From Firmicutes bacterium HGW-Firmicutes-14 (GTDB lineage Bacteria; Bacillota; Thermincolia; Thermincolales; UBA2595), in the NCBI GenBank assembly GCA_002840275.1, contig PHAB01000004.1, forward strand, positions 124,001 through 188,000: a DNA stretch of 64,000 nt, given 5' to 3'. Each line of letters opens with the position of its first letter. Position 1 is the stretch's first letter. This document shows, in pieces, positions 1 through 8,050 of this stretch. Made by a program: the position numbers and the translations under genes. The notes under the pieces were generated by a model. The model was not told where the DNA came from. It saw only the letters and a list, made by a program, of their open reading frames with translations, and searched no databases.

Positions 1-1140
1 CTTGATTATCTTATCATTGTCCTGGGAAACAGTAATGGTGGTTGTACCGGCCTTTAGCAGGTTAAAAGTAATCCCGTTGATTTCAAAACTGTTGCTGTCC
101 CTGTTCATATCAACACCGTTGAGGTTGAATGCAGACGAGGTGCCTAAAGTCTGAACAGCGCCGGATATATTGGTAACCGTCAGGAAATTGGAAGTATCAG
201 TTGCCTTGCCCAGGGTAATTGCATCAGACCCGGTTGTCTTCGAAGTTATGGAAATAGTATCACTTTCACTGTCATAAAAAGCTGTAACCCCTGCTGACGA
301 ATTGTTTATCTTGCTGATAATATCGTTCAGGGACTCTGTCGCCGTATCTACTGAAAAAGTATAATCATTTATTGTGAAATAACCGCTGGTAAAACCCAGG
401 CCCGTATCCGCCAGGTTTCTGAATTCACCGGATTCGGTCCCGTCCACAACCACTGCCGCATCTAGTTTGGCCGCAGCCAGGAACCCGCTGGTATCCTCAC
501 CAACAGTGATGGTGGCCTCCGAGCCGGTAGTCTTCTGGGTCAGAACAATCCTGTCTCCGGAAAGGACAGCCTTTACGCCGGCAGTTGAGTCGTTTATCTT
601 GTTCAAAACTGTGTTAATTGTATCATCCGCATCCACTGTAATAGTAACATCATTGACCTTGAATGCTCCTGCCGTAACCTCGGATTCCAGGCGGGTAGCC
701 GCAGTCCCTCCGCTAAAGGCGGCATTCGGGTCGGCATCCACCCCGGCCCCGGAATTCAATTCAGCAGTGCCTGTAAGTGTGGCATAGGTCCCGTCAGGGA
801 TACCTATAGCGCCAGTACTGCTTACCTTTGTAGCGGTTGCCAGGCTGGTAACCTCCAGGGTATAGGTACCGTTGACGGCAGTCGCGCCTGTTGTTACAGT
901 GGCTACTTCAGAGTCAGACGAAGCGCTTTTCTTTAAATCAAATGAAGTGGACAAGGTCAGTGCCGATGCTTTTTTCTGCAGATTCAGCAGCATGTTCCGG
1001 AAATCCAGGAGAGCGCTCTTGCGCCATTCCAGGACGTTTTTCTTATCCTCAAGCCTGGTCAAAGGCATTCGTTCCAGAGCCATCAACTGCTTGACCAAAC
1101 CCTCTGTATCTAATCCGCTGGCAATTCCTCCTAATCGCAA
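1..1140 (-). CDS. fliD: Flagellar hook-associated protein 2 (filament cap), 3'-truncated by window edge
   Basis: FliD caps the growing filament and helps insert flagellin subunits outside the cell. The N-terminus reads RLGGIASGLDTEGLVKQLM, the FliD_N signature, followed by a region predicted to be helical and then Ser/Thr/Ala-rich repeats with several 'GxFTIND'-like blocks, as in FliD and flagellin hook-IN segments. The start is taken as the TTG at 1140 because AGGAGGTG lies 6 nt upstream; an in-frame GTG at 1149 overlaps that site and is too close. About 380 codons are visible with no stop before base 1, so the C-terminal coiled coil is outside the window. It is the last gene seen of the flagellin, flaG, fliD series. 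Confidence 0.92.
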   Translation of the reverse strand, partial: MRLGGIASGLDTEGLVKQLMALERMPLTRLEDKKNVLEWRKSALLDFRNMLLNLQKKASALTLSTSFDLKKSASSDSEVATVTTGATAVNGTYTLEVTSLATATKVSSTGAIGIPDGTYATLTGTAELNSGAGVDADPNAAFSGGTAATRLESEVTAGAFKVNDVTITVDADDTINTVLNKINDSTAGVKAVLSGDRIVLTQKTTGSEATITVGEDTSGFLAAAKLDAAVVVDGTESGEFRNLADTGLGFTSGYFTINDYTFSVDTATESLNDIISKINNSSAGVTAFYDSESDTISITSKTTGSDAITLGKATDTSNFLTVTNISGAVQTLGTSSAFNLNGVDMNRDSNSFEINGITFNLLKAGTTTITVSQDNDKIIK

Positions 1141-1212
1141 GGTACTCACCTCCTCCTGTCCGGTATCGTCTAATATAGATGGACAGACACCAGCTAAAGT
1201 TTTAACCTGCAT

Positions 1213-1602
1213 TTATACGTGCTTATCCAGGAATAAACCCGTCAGGACAACACCGGCCATGTCCTTAAACCTGGCCACCAGGTCAAGAATTTCTTCCGGA
1301 GGAATGGTCCTGATAACCTTTTCAGTCTCAGTATCAATGACTTTAAGCTCATATCTCTGGGTTTCCTCATGTACGGAAACTTTAAACTTGTTATCCAGCA
1401 TTTTGGCCAAAGAGTTGAGGTCTTCAACGGCCTTTCTGATATCCTCGCCTTTAATACCGGCACTTTTTTCGTCTGGACGTGATGCGCTCTCGGAAAGGGC
1501 GGAATCAACCCTTTTGGCCCCGGATACCTGAGAAATCTGAGAAGCCTGAGATACCTGAGGCACCGGTTCGCCGGCAGCAGGTATTCTGTTAACGGCATCC
1601 AT
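1213..1602 (-). CDS. flaG: FlaG family flagellar protein
   Basis: A protein of about 129 residues. The N-terminal half is a low-complexity linker rich in Q, S and V; the C-terminal half carries the FlaG core, with 'LDNKFKVSVHEETQ' followed by 'VKVID..TEKVIRTIPPEEILDLV'-like sequence. FlaG proteins influence filament length in several bacteria; the mechanism is unclear. The start is taken as the ATG at 1602, with GGTGA 5 nt upstream; an ATG at 1614 is in frame but has a poorer site. It lies between flagellin and fliD, the usual FlaG position. A flagellin terminator lies upstream, so it may depend on readthrough or a promoter I could not identify. Confidence 0.83.
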   Translation of the reverse strand: MDAVNRIPAAGEPVPQVSQASQISQVSGAKRVDSALSESASRPDEKSAGIKGEDIRKAVEDLNSLAKMLDNKFKVSVHEETQRYELKVIDTETEKVIRTIPPEEILDLVARFKDMAGVVLTGLFLDKHV

Positions 1603-1630
1603 AAAAATCACCATCCCGCAAAAGGATTAC

Positions 1631-1656
1631 AGCCGGTCGACCCAGGTCGACCGGCT
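1631..1656 (-). terminator. Hairpin after flagellin, probable intrinsic terminator
   Basis: AGCCGGTCGACC and GGTCGACCGGCT form a perfect 12-bp inverted repeat separated by only 2 nt, starting 14 nt after the flagellin stop. On the minus strand it is followed by a short T-rich stretch (CCTTTT) rather than a long U-run, so termination may be partial. That would allow some readthrough into flaG and fliD, a common way to make much more flagellin than cap. Confidence 0.65.
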
Positions 1657-1670
1657 TGATTCCTTTGAGA

Positions 1671-2480
1671 TTATCCTAAGAGCTGTAAAATCGACTGAGG
1701 CTTGGCATTTGCCTGGGCAAGCATTGCAGTACCGGCCTGCATCAGGATCTGGGTCTTGGTGAAGTTCATCATCTCTGCTGCCATGTCTACGTCTCTGATC
1801 CGTGATTCGGAAGCCGTCAGGTTCTCAACAGCTACGCCGAGGTTCTGGATGGTATGCTCAAGACGGTTCTGCATAGCACCGAGATTGGCCCGGGAAACAG
1901 ATACACTTTCAATGGCAGTGTCGATGAGCCCGATGGCTGAAGAAGCATTGGCGATGTCAGTAACAGCCACACCATTTACACCAAGGTCACTTGAGCTGGC
2001 GCTGGAAATAGCTACAGTCAGTGTCTGAGCCGCATTGGACCCGATATGGAGAGTGCCGCTGAAACTGCCGTCCAACAACTTCAGGGTGTTGAACTCGGTG
2101 TTGCTGGCAATCCTGTCCATCTCGGACTTCAGGGCTGTTACCTCATCATTCAGCTTACTGCGGTCTTCCGTTGTCAGGGTACTGTTGGAAGCCTGAACAG
2201 CCAGCTCACGCATCCTCTGAAGGATTGAATGGGTTTCATTCAGGGCGCCTTCAGCGGTTTGCAATAAGGAAATACCGTCCTGGGCATTCTGGATAGCCCT
2301 GTTCAGACCCTTGATCTGGGAACGCATCTTTTCGGAGATGGCCAAACCTGCAGCATCATCGGCAGCCCGGTTGATCCGGAAACCGGATGACAGTTTCTCC
2401 AGGGATTTGCCCAGATTGGTGTTACTGGTATACAGGTTTCTCCAGGCATTTAGAGCCTCAATGTTGTTTTGGATTCTCAT
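1671..2480 (-). CDS. hag: Flagellin
   Basis: A flagellin of 269 residues, the main filament subunit exported by the flagellar type III system. The N-terminal D0/D1 region (MRIQNNIEALNAWRNL, then 'SSGFRINRAADDAAGLAISEKMR') and the C-terminal region ('ESRIRDVDMAAEMMNFTKTQ', ending in SILQLLG) are canonical. The middle is short, so this is a minimal flagellin lacking the variable D2/D3 domains. The start is the ATG at 2480, behind AAGGAGGATGATATT; a longer in-frame reading to 2522 has no site and would run through the leader hairpin. It has its own sigma-D promoter, a long leader and a downstream hairpin, and sits directly after fliW-csrA. Confidence 0.97.
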   Translation of the reverse strand: MRIQNNIEALNAWRNLYTSNTNLGKSLEKLSSGFRINRAADDAAGLAISEKMRSQIKGLNRAIQNAQDGISLLQTAEGALNETHSILQRMRELAVQASNSTLTTEDRSKLNDEVTALKSEMDRIASNTEFNTLKLLDGSFSGTLHIGSNAAQTLTVAISSASSSDLGVNGVAVTDIANASSAIGLIDTAIESVSVSRANLGAMQNRLEHTIQNLGVAVENLTASESRIRDVDMAAEMMNFTKTQILMQAGTAMLAQANAKPQSILQLLG

Positions 2481-2504
2481 AATATCATCCTCCTTGAATT
2501 TTTT

Positions 2505-2526
2505 CTTTTTGCATCCATGCAAAAAG
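2505..2526 (-). promoter_or_regulatory. Leader hairpin with loop GGA, candidate CsrA site on flagellin mRNA
   Basis: CTTTTTGCAT and ATGCAAAAAG form a 10-bp inverted repeat around GG, so the transcript exposes GCAUGGAUGC with GGA at the apex. That resembles the CsrA consensus (A/C-GGA in a hairpin loop). A second GGA-rich site overlaps the Shine-Dalgarno (AAGGAGGATG), and further GGA motifs lie near 2553-2564. In Bacillus subtilis CsrA represses hag translation from two such leader sites. The assignment here is inference from sequence and the neighbouring csrA and fliW. Confidence 0.58.
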
Positions 2527-2636
2527 CTTTAAGCAAAAAAGCAACTCTGAACCTCTACTCCTTCCCTCCAATCTAACGGCCGGCCGTACCGTATAATTGT
2601 TAAAAATTTTCAAGTTCAGATACTTTTTCATAAAGT

Positions 2637-2663
2637 ATATCGACAAAAAAAAACAAAACTTTA
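2637..2663 (-). promoter_or_regulatory. Sigma-D (sigma-28) promoter of flagellin
   Basis: On the minus strand TAAA is followed by exactly 15 nt and then GTCGATAT, one mismatch from the Bacillus sigma-D consensus TAAA-N15-GCCGATAT. Transcription would begin near 2630, giving a leader of about 150 nt before the ATG at 2480. FlgM, the anti-sigma factor for this sigma, is encoded upstream at 7009-7314. The spacer is an almost pure T run because it doubles as the U-tract of the csrA terminator. Confidence 0.87.
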
Positions 2664-2677
2664 CACCGCGGTAAAGT
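2645..2677 (-). terminator. Intrinsic terminator of the fliW-csrA transcript
   Basis: On the minus strand ACTTTAC-CGCGGT-GTAAAGT forms a 7-bp stem followed by TTTGTTTTTTTTT, a strong U-tract. It lies 45 nt after the csrA stop. The stem's 3' arm contains the TAAA (-35) element of the flagellin promoter and the U-tract is that promoter's spacer, so the two signals are superimposed. Confidence 0.75.
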
Positions 2678-2721
2678 CTGTCTTTGGCATTATTGGCATA
2701 TTTTCTCTCTATTGCTCTATA

Positions 2722-2976
2722 TTACTCGTTATTTTGGCTGATATTATCTTTTTTAATTAATTGTAGTAATTCGTCAAAATCAGTCAGCTGAGCGGAGGCC
2801 GCTGCCTTGATATTTTCGGCCTGAATCTCCTCGTAAACCTCTTTCCGGTGTACCGAAACATTTTTCGGAGCCCTGATACCTATTTTAACTACATCCCCCT
2901 TGATATCCAGGACCACTATTTCTATATTTTCTCCTATCATGATTACTTCTTCTTTCTTCCTGCTCAATACCAGCAT
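2722..2976 (-). CDS. csrA: Carbon storage regulator, translational repressor
   Basis: An RNA-binding dimer of 84 residues that binds GGA motifs in mRNA leaders and blocks ribosome access. It opens [20 protein letters not shown] and contains the '[19 protein letters not shown]' segment with the conserved RNA-contacting Arg. It is slightly longer than the usual 60-75 residues because of a C-terminal tail ending in a charged/Asn stretch. GGGAGGG precedes the ATG. It lies 41 nt after fliW and immediately before flagellin; FliW normally sequesters CsrA until flagellin titrates FliW away, and all three partners are adjacent here. Confidence 0.97.
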   Translation of the reverse strand: MLVLSRKKEEVIMIGENIEIVVLDIKGDVVKIGIRAPKNVSVHRKEVYEEIQAENIKAAASAQLTDFDELLQLIKKDNISQNNE

Positions 2977-3017
2977 ATTGCGCCCTCCCTGGCTTTATAT
3001 TCCGATCAGCGGGTCTG

Positions 3018-3539
3018 TTATTTTGCCTTTTGCTTCTGTACCGCCTCCTGTTTAGCCTTTATTTTCTGCAGTTCCGTATATTGAAGTTCTGCCAGGATAT
3101 AATGGCGGGTGGTAAAATCCCTGCTGTTGCTGAGCACCAGCTGTTTTCCCCTTCCCGTCCCCTTATTTATGACTACCGGCCCCCTGAGGTTGGCTGTCAT
3201 CTGGATGGGGTCCGGCGGTATGGTAACAACAGCATATACGGCCACTTCGTCCCGTTCACCCAGGGCTTCCTTCTCAGGTTCACCCCATGGTATTTCATAT
3301 TCCGCCCTGAAGGACAGCGGGTCGATAAGGACGAAGGCCAGTTCCGAATCATCCAGGGACTGCAGCCAGACGAAGCCCAAAGGGGAATCTTTCTGTCCCT
3401 CCTGTTGTTTGACCTCCTGGGGTATCAGGATGAAATTATGTTTGGCTTCAAACCCCAGTAGTCCGTCAGGAAACCTGAGAACGTCATTGTCCTCATAGTT
3501 TACCAATCCAAACCTGGAGGTTTTAATCTTGAGGGTCAT
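3018..3539 (-). CDS. fliW: Flagellar assembly factor FliW, CsrA antagonist
   Basis: A protein of about 173 residues. It has the FliW pattern 'LRFPDGLLGFE' near residue 25, 'SLDDSELAFVLIDP' in the middle and 'ANLRGPVVIN' toward the end. FliW binds either flagellin or CsrA and couples flagellin secretion to its translation. The start is taken as the ATG at 3539, just past the end of the upstream gene; an in-frame extension to 3596 would overlap that gene's coding region. A Lys/Gln-rich tail (KAKQEAVQKQKAK) follows the conserved domain and is likely disordered. Confidence 0.95.
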   Translation of the reverse strand: MTLKIKTSRFGLVNYEDNDVLRFPDGLLGFEAKHNFILIPQEVKQQEGQKDSPLGFVWLQSLDDSELAFVLIDPLSFRAEYEIPWGEPEKEALGERDEVAVYAVVTIPPDPIQMTANLRGPVVINKGTGRGKQLVLSNSRDFTTRHYILAELQYTELQKIKAKQEAVQKQKAK

Positions 3540-3561
3540 AAAAAGGCACCGTCCTTTTGGC

Positions 3562-4125
3562 TTATTTAATCCATTTACCGGAAACAGTGATATCAATCTC
3601 CGGGGTTTTTTTCATATAAATGTCAACATAACCCTTCTGTACTGCTATCTTCGGATTTCCCGGAACATACTTTATCTTTGGCAGGTCTGCCCTGTTATTT
3701 ACCTTAACCATACCGGGAAGGACTTCAACCTGGGGCCGGGAACGGGGTACCAGTCCCACATTGGTTTCAACCTCTCCTTCTGCCCGGTAGTTTTCAGCGG
3801 CAATGACGGGTATCACTCCTGATCCTTCTTCAATAGCAGCCATCCGGTTACCTTCTTTGACAATCCTGGCAATCCCCGCCAGGGCTGCCTCCTGCCCCCT
3901 GGCAGCATCAGCCTTCATCGATTCCAGGTAACCTTTCAGCCCTATTTCCGAATAAATTTTAGACATATCAATCCTAATCCCGGGAAATGAAACATCCATA
4001 TCAATCATTATAGGCGGATGCTGTACTTCCAGGTCCCCCGGGCGGGAATCAATCTGCACCGCAGGATATTTCTGCCTGATCCCGATCTGTCCGGGTGACT
4101 GGTTCACCTGTATCCTGATACTCAT
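3562..4125 (-). CDS. DUF6470 (YviE-like) flagellar-locus protein
   Basis: About 187 residues, no signal peptide. The sequence alternates short beta-rich segments ('IRIQVNQSPGQIGI', 'PGDLEVQHPPIMIDMD') and a central helical part with 'AALAGIARIVKEGNRMAAIE'. This pattern and the position between flgL and fliW match the DUF6470/YviE family found in Bacillus and Clostridia flagellar loci; its biochemical role is not known to me. ATG at 4125 is chosen because AAAGGGTG lies 5-6 nt upstream; a GTG at 4134 is in frame but overlaps that site. It follows flgL with about 20 nt between, so it is co-transcribed. Confidence 0.75.
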   Translation of the reverse strand: MSIRIQVNQSPGQIGIRQKYPAVQIDSRPGDLEVQHPPIMIDMDVSFPGIRIDMSKIYSEIGLKGYLESMKADAARGQEAALAGIARIVKEGNRMAAIEEGSGVIPVIAAENYRAEGEVETNVGLVPRSRPQVEVLPGMVKVNNRADLPKIKYVPGNPKIAVQKGYVDIYMKKTPEIDITVSGKWIK

Positions 4126-4146
4126 GGCAATCACCCTTTACCTTGG

Positions 4147-5043
4147 TTATCTCAGGAAGTCCACCAGGGTCGGCTGGATTATCCTGGCGCCGGTGGACAG
4201 GGAGGCCCGGTAGACATTTTCCTGTATCTGCAGGTTCATTATAACCTCGGCCATATCGGCATCTTCATTGGCGCTCAGGAGCTTGGTAAAGTTCACCCTC
4301 ATATCTCCCAGCCGTTCCTTGTGGAGTTCCAGCCTGTTTATCTTGGCGCCGATTTCCGCCCGGTAAGCCAGGACATTGTCGATTGACCGGTCAAGGTTGT
4401 TTATATCACCCGTTGATATCGCGGCAGTGTTACCTGCAATAAGATTATCCCTGAGCATAATCAAGGAATCAAATATATTTGATGCGCCGCTGAACACCTG
4501 GGCTCCGGTGACATTTATGGACAAGGTGATACCCACACCTATTTCCCTGTTCAGAATTCCGCTGTCCCCGCTGTAAATAACTGCTGTTGCAGGAGACCCC
4601 ACAGCAGTAAAGGGGGCAGAAGTAGTCTGGTACCCGCCGAAAATATACCTGCCGTCATGGACCGAATTTGCCATATCCACCAGCTGTTCCAGCAGCTGGT
4701 TTACCTCTTTGGCTACGGCATCCCTGGATTGCTGGGACATGCTCTCCGTGGCGCCCCTGACCGCCAGCTCCCTTGCCTTCTGCAGGATCAGGGTCACATT
4801 GCCCAGGGCGGTATCACTGGCTTCCAGCCATGAATTGGCCTCATCAGCATTTTCATCATACTTGGCGGTCTCCATGAGGTTGGATCTCAACCTGAGGGAA
4901 GAAACAACCCCCACCGGGTCATCGGAAGGCCTGCTTATTCTCCTTCCAGTAGCCATCTGCTGTTCCAACCGTTCCATGTGCCTCAGGTTGTTTGTTATAT
5001 TGGCCAGGAAATTGTCCACCAGCATCCTGTTAGTTACCCGCAC
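4147..5043 (-). CDS. flgL: Flagellar hook-associated protein 3
   Basis: FlgL joins the hook to the filament together with FlgK. The 298-residue sequence opens RVTNRMLVDNFLANITNNL and continues 'GRRISRPSDDPVGVVSSLRLRS', the flagellin/HAP3 N-terminal pattern, and closes with a flagellin-like C-terminus ending 'ASLSTGARIIQPTLVDFL'. The start codon is GTG at 5043 behind AAGGTGATATAA. It follows flgK by about 10 nt. Confidence 0.95.
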   Translation of the reverse strand: MRVTNRMLVDNFLANITNNLRHMERLEQQMATGRRISRPSDDPVGVVSSLRLRSNLMETAKYDENADEANSWLEASDTALGNVTLILQKARELAVRGATESMSQQSRDAVAKEVNQLLEQLVDMANSVHDGRYIFGGYQTTSAPFTAVGSPATAVIYSGDSGILNREIGVGITLSINVTGAQVFSGASNIFDSLIMLRDNLIAGNTAAISTGDINNLDRSIDNVLAYRAEIGAKINRLELHKERLGDMRVNFTKLLSANEDADMAEVIMNLQIQENVYRASLSTGARIIQPTLVDFLR

Positions 5044-5053
5044 TTATATCACC

Positions 5054-6469
5054 TTACCTTCCCACTATTCCCAACCGGTTTATGATAGTATCCAGCATCT
5101 GATCCATTGCTGTTACAATCCTTGCCGCAGCGTCGTAAGCATGCTGAAACTGGATCATATTTGTCATCTCTTCATCCAGGGAAACACCTGATATCTCCTG
5201 CCACCTGCTCTTCAGCTGGTTCTGCAGAAGGGTCTGATTCTCCACCATCCTGATGGCTTCCTGGGAATCTATCCCCAGCTGGGATGCGAGGCTGCGGTAA
5301 AAATCATCCATGGTCCCAGAAAGGGCCGGTATATTGGTATGTTTCAGCTGAGCCAGGGTAAGGGCGTTTGACCCGTCCCCCGGGGCATCGGGATTGGCAG
5401 CAGCGGCAATGTTATCATAACTTGTGAGGATTGCCGCATCAAGAGATATGGATTTGGCCGTTATCCCGGCGGGGTCAAAGAAACTCTGACCTGTGGTCAC
5501 ACCGTCAAGGGCATACCCCCCCTGGTGGATAGCATTAAACTCATTGACCAAATTCTCAGCTATCTGGTCCAGCTTCGTCCGGTAAGCGGGTATGATGCTG
5601 TCCCGTATATCAAGCATCCCTCTTACCGAGCCGCTGTCCAGCCTGACCATCGTATTGTCTGATGACCACTGGATATCAACATATCCGCTGTTGAGCGGAT
5701 TCGGTACAGCTGTGAGGGGTTCCACTATCGCATTGGCCACAATTGACCTGCCCCCGATGGTGACCGTGACAGCTCCGACGTTGTCTTCCCGCACATCCAC
5801 GGGAACCAGCGTTGATAACTGGTCGATAAGGGTATCCCGCTTGTCCCTCAGGTCATTGGCATTATCCCCGGAAACCTCTATCTTAACAATCTGCTCATTA
5901 AGGTCCCTGATCTGAGTAGCCATATAATTGATTTCCTGGATCTTAATTTCAATAGAATCATCCAGATCGCTCTGCAGTTCTGTAAGCTGCCTGTCCATAT
6001 GCTGAAATGTATCTGTTACGGCAGAGGCGCGCTGTCTGACAACAGACCTGGCAGAACCGTCTTCAGGTTTTTGGCTTAACAACTGCAGGGATTCCCAGAA
6101 CTGGTCGATAACACCCCGCAGGCCGGAATCTGAAGGTTCGTTGAAGATGACTTCCAGTTTGGACAGGGCATCCCTCTTAGATGTCCAGTACCCTGTAGTC
6201 TTATTTTCATGCCTTATCTGGGTATCAATATAAGAATCGCGGACCCGCTTGACCTCTTCAACCGAAACTCCTGTACCCAGCTGCCCTGCCCCGATAAGCC
6301 GGTTAGCGCTGGGATATGCGAAGGGGGTCGTAGTCTGCATCACCGCTCTCTGCCTGGTATAGCCCTCTGTGTTGGCATTGGCAATGTTGTGGGCAGTGAC
6401 ATCCAGGGATACCCGCTGAGCCTGAAGCGCCTTCCTTCCGATATCAAGCCCGAAAAAAGTTGATCTCAT
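5054..6469 (-). CDS. flgK: Flagellar hook-associated protein 1
   Basis: FlgK forms the junction between hook and filament. The 471-residue protein starts MRSTFFGLDIGRKALQAQ and has the rod/hook N-terminal motif 'TAHNIANANTEGYTRQR'; the C-terminus has 'SLDEEMTNMIQFQHAYDAAARIVTAMDQMLDTII' as overlapping pieces of the Flg_bbr_C domain. The ATG at 6469 has GGAGGG 7 nt upstream. An in-frame extension to 6580 would run through flgN and has no start signal, so it is rejected. Position after flgN and before flgL is standard. Confidence 0.97.
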   Translation of the reverse strand: MRSTFFGLDIGRKALQAQRVSLDVTAHNIANANTEGYTRQRAVMQTTTPFAYPSANRLIGAGQLGTGVSVEEVKRVRDSYIDTQIRHENKTTGYWTSKRDALSKLEVIFNEPSDSGLRGVIDQFWESLQLLSQKPEDGSARSVVRQRASAVTDTFQHMDRQLTELQSDLDDSIEIKIQEINYMATQIRDLNEQIVKIEVSGDNANDLRDKRDTLIDQLSTLVPVDVREDNVGAVTVTIGGRSIVANAIVEPLTAVPNPLNSGYVDIQWSSDNTMVRLDSGSVRGMLDIRDSIIPAYRTKLDQIAENLVNEFNAIHQGGYALDGVTTGQSFFDPAGITAKSISLDAAILTSYDNIAAAANPDAPGDGSNALTLAQLKHTNIPALSGTMDDFYRSLASQLGIDSQEAIRMVENQTLLQNQLKSRWQEISGVSLDEEMTNMIQFQHAYDAAARIVTAMDQMLDTIINRLGIVGR

Positions 6470-6485
6470 GTATCTTCCCTCCGCT

Positions 6486-6980
6486 CTAAACCTTGCGGTC
6501 AAATATTTTTGACGGTTTATCTTTCTCTTTTTCTTCTTTCCCGTTGTATGATGAGGCAGTATTATCCGAAGTAATGACATTCAGGGAAAAATCCAGGTAA
6601 TCAAGGGACTTTTCTATTAAATAAGAATTAGACCTGTTGATTGTTTCCAGTTTCTGCAGTGTCCCGACCATTTTTTCACACAGTAATTTTAGTTTTGCTG
6701 CCATTTCTTCCCCGGCCAGTGTCTCCAGTTCGGATACTGTCAAATCACCCGGAGAAAGCGCAAAATGGCTGGCCAGGGACCGGTGCAGAACCTGTCTCTT
6801 TTCTTCCAACCTGCCAATCTGCAAGATCAGTATCTCTTCTGCCTTGGTTATCTTTTCAAGTTCAGGGATATTACCCTTAACCAAAACAGGCTGCTTTTCG
6901 TTAGCCAGGGAAAGCAGTCTTTCATAAACGTCAGATTGCTTTTCCATAGTTTCCAGCAGCCCGGTAAAGTCTTTTTCCAC
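6486..6980 (-). CDS. flgN: FlgN-family flagellar export chaperone
   Basis: A predicted all-helical, charged protein of about 164 residues with heptad-like Leu spacing ('LETMEKQSDVYERLLSLA', 'LEEKRQVLHRSLASHF'). FlgN chaperones FlgK and FlgL in the cytosol and delivers them to the flagellar export gate. Sequence similarity alone is weak for this family; the call rests on helix pattern, size and the place directly between flgM and flgK. The start is the GTG at 6980 with GGAGGA 6 nt upstream; a TTG at 7004 is in frame but lacks a site. Confidence 0.8.
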   Translation of the reverse strand: MEKDFTGLLETMEKQSDVYERLLSLANEKQPVLVKGNIPELEKITKAEEILILQIGRLEEKRQVLHRSLASHFALSPGDLTVSELETLAGEEMAAKLKLLCEKMVGTLQKLETINRSNSYLIEKSLDYLDFSLNVITSDNTASSYNGKEEKEKDKPSKIFDRKV

Positions 6981-7008
6981 ACCTATTCCTCCATTAAAGG
7001 TCAAAAGC

Positions 7009-7314
7009 TCAGACCAGTTTATCCACCAGGGATCTGCCGATCATCTTTTCGGCGACCTCTTCATCAGTAATCTCATAGGTTCCTGATTTGACCTTCTGTT
7101 CAATAGATGCCAGCCTGTCTTCCCTTATTTCAGGCAAGCCCCTGATCACTTCCCTGGCATTGGTATATGCTTCAGCATCCTGGGAAACAGCGTTTTTATA
7201 TAATTCTTCATTAAAAATTTTACTAAGTTCCTTTTTCGATGCCTGGGGACTTTTGGCCTCCTGCTGTGAATAAAGGGCCAGAAGGCTTCGAATCTGGTTG
7301 TTGGAAATAATCAT
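7009..7314 (-). CDS. flgM: Anti-sigma-D factor FlgM
   Basis: FlgM holds sigma-28/sigma-D inactive until the hook is finished. About 101 residues: a loose N-terminus, then 'ASKKELSKIFNEELY' and the conserved C-terminal binding helices 'REDRLASIEQKVKSGTYEI' and 'EEVAEKMIGRSLVDKLV'. The ATG at 7314 has AGAGGTGG 5 nt upstream; a GTG at 7323 overlaps that site. Its main target here is likely the flagellin promoter at 2637-2663. About 223 nt separate it from the YvyF-like gene; I see no convincing promoter or structure in that gap. Confidence 0.92.
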   Translation of the reverse strand: MIISNNQIRSLLALYSQQEAKSPQASKKELSKIFNEELYKNAVSQDAEAYTNAREVIRGLPEIREDRLASIEQKVKSGTYEITDEEVAEKMIGRSLVDKLV

Positions 7315-7537
7315 ACCGGCCACCTCTTTTTTTGATCAAACTATTCTGTCGATGATAAAATAAAATTTACTTGCAATGTCGGTTGATTGAGGCTTTTTGT
7401 TTAGGCCGGAATTTTGATAATATCTTTATTAATTGCATAATTGCTCTTTATTCCTGCGAATATCTGGTTAACAAAACTAACGGATGCTTTTTTCTGAAAA
7501 TTTGGTTATTTTGTTCACAATTGACCCTAAATTTTTT

Positions 7538-7954
7538 TCAGTCTTTTCTGATCCTGTCAGCAATAAACATACCTTGCTGTTTAGATTTGCTGTCTGTCTT
7601 TTCATCTGCCGGTACGGGTTTTGAGACACCCCTTAACTTATCCGACATCTCCCTCGCACACCTGGCACAATAGTTTCCGGAAATGATTGAAGCGCCGCAG
7701 CTCTTGCAGGTCAGACTCCCTCCTTCGGTAAAACTCACCTCTAAGCGTCCTTCCCGCATCCACCTTAGGATCTTTTTCTCATCTGCTCCGGTAACTCCCG
7801 AAATCTCCTCCACGGAAGCCCCGGGGTTGTCCTTGAGATATGCCCTCACTTCCTCAAATTCCTTTTCTTCTTGATCGATACAGTCAGGACACAAATTCTT
7901 GCTCATTCTTACGAAGACCTTTCCGCATTCGGGACAATTACTCAGGTTAGCCAT
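7538..7954 (-). CDS. YvyF-like (TIGR03826) flagellar-operon zinc-finger protein
   Basis: A protein of 138 residues with an N-terminal CPECGKVF...CPDC finger, a central helix-turn-helix-like part ('GASVEEISGVTGADEKKILRWMREGRLE') and a second cysteine set, CKSCGA...YCARC. This architecture matches the TIGR03826/YvyF family encoded between comF and flgM in many Bacilli and Clostridia. In B. subtilis YvyF has been linked to flagellar regulation; the precise role is not established. GGGAGGAG precedes the ATG. The position between comFC and flgM is the conserved one. Confidence 0.83.
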   Translation of the reverse strand: MANLSNCPECGKVFVRMSKNLCPDCIDQEEKEFEEVRAYLKDNPGASVEEISGVTGADEKKILRWMREGRLEVSFTEGGSLTCKSCGASIISGNYCARCAREMSDKLRGVSKPVPADEKTDSKSKQQGMFIADRIRKD

Positions 7955-8050
7955 AATATCTCCTCCCAGACATCCGAAGACTGTTCAAGTTACTTATTTA
8001 TCTGTTTTTCGACATAATTCCTTCTTTTCCCTTCTTCGTAAGCAAGATTG

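Noticed and set aside
872-1531. Long plus-strand open frame across fliD and flaG
   Set aside because: It is antisense to two recognisable flagellar genes, has no family resemblance and no ribosome site; a shadow frame.
2576-2587. ACGGCCGGCCGT palindrome in the flagellin leader
   Set aside because: A 12-nt perfect palindrome with no loop; no known regulatory meaning and could be chance in a GC-rich patch.
7315-7537. Possible sigma-D promoter before flgM (TAAA-N15-GACAGAAT)
   Set aside because: Only about half of the -10 octamer matches; no other promoter or structure is convincing in this gap.
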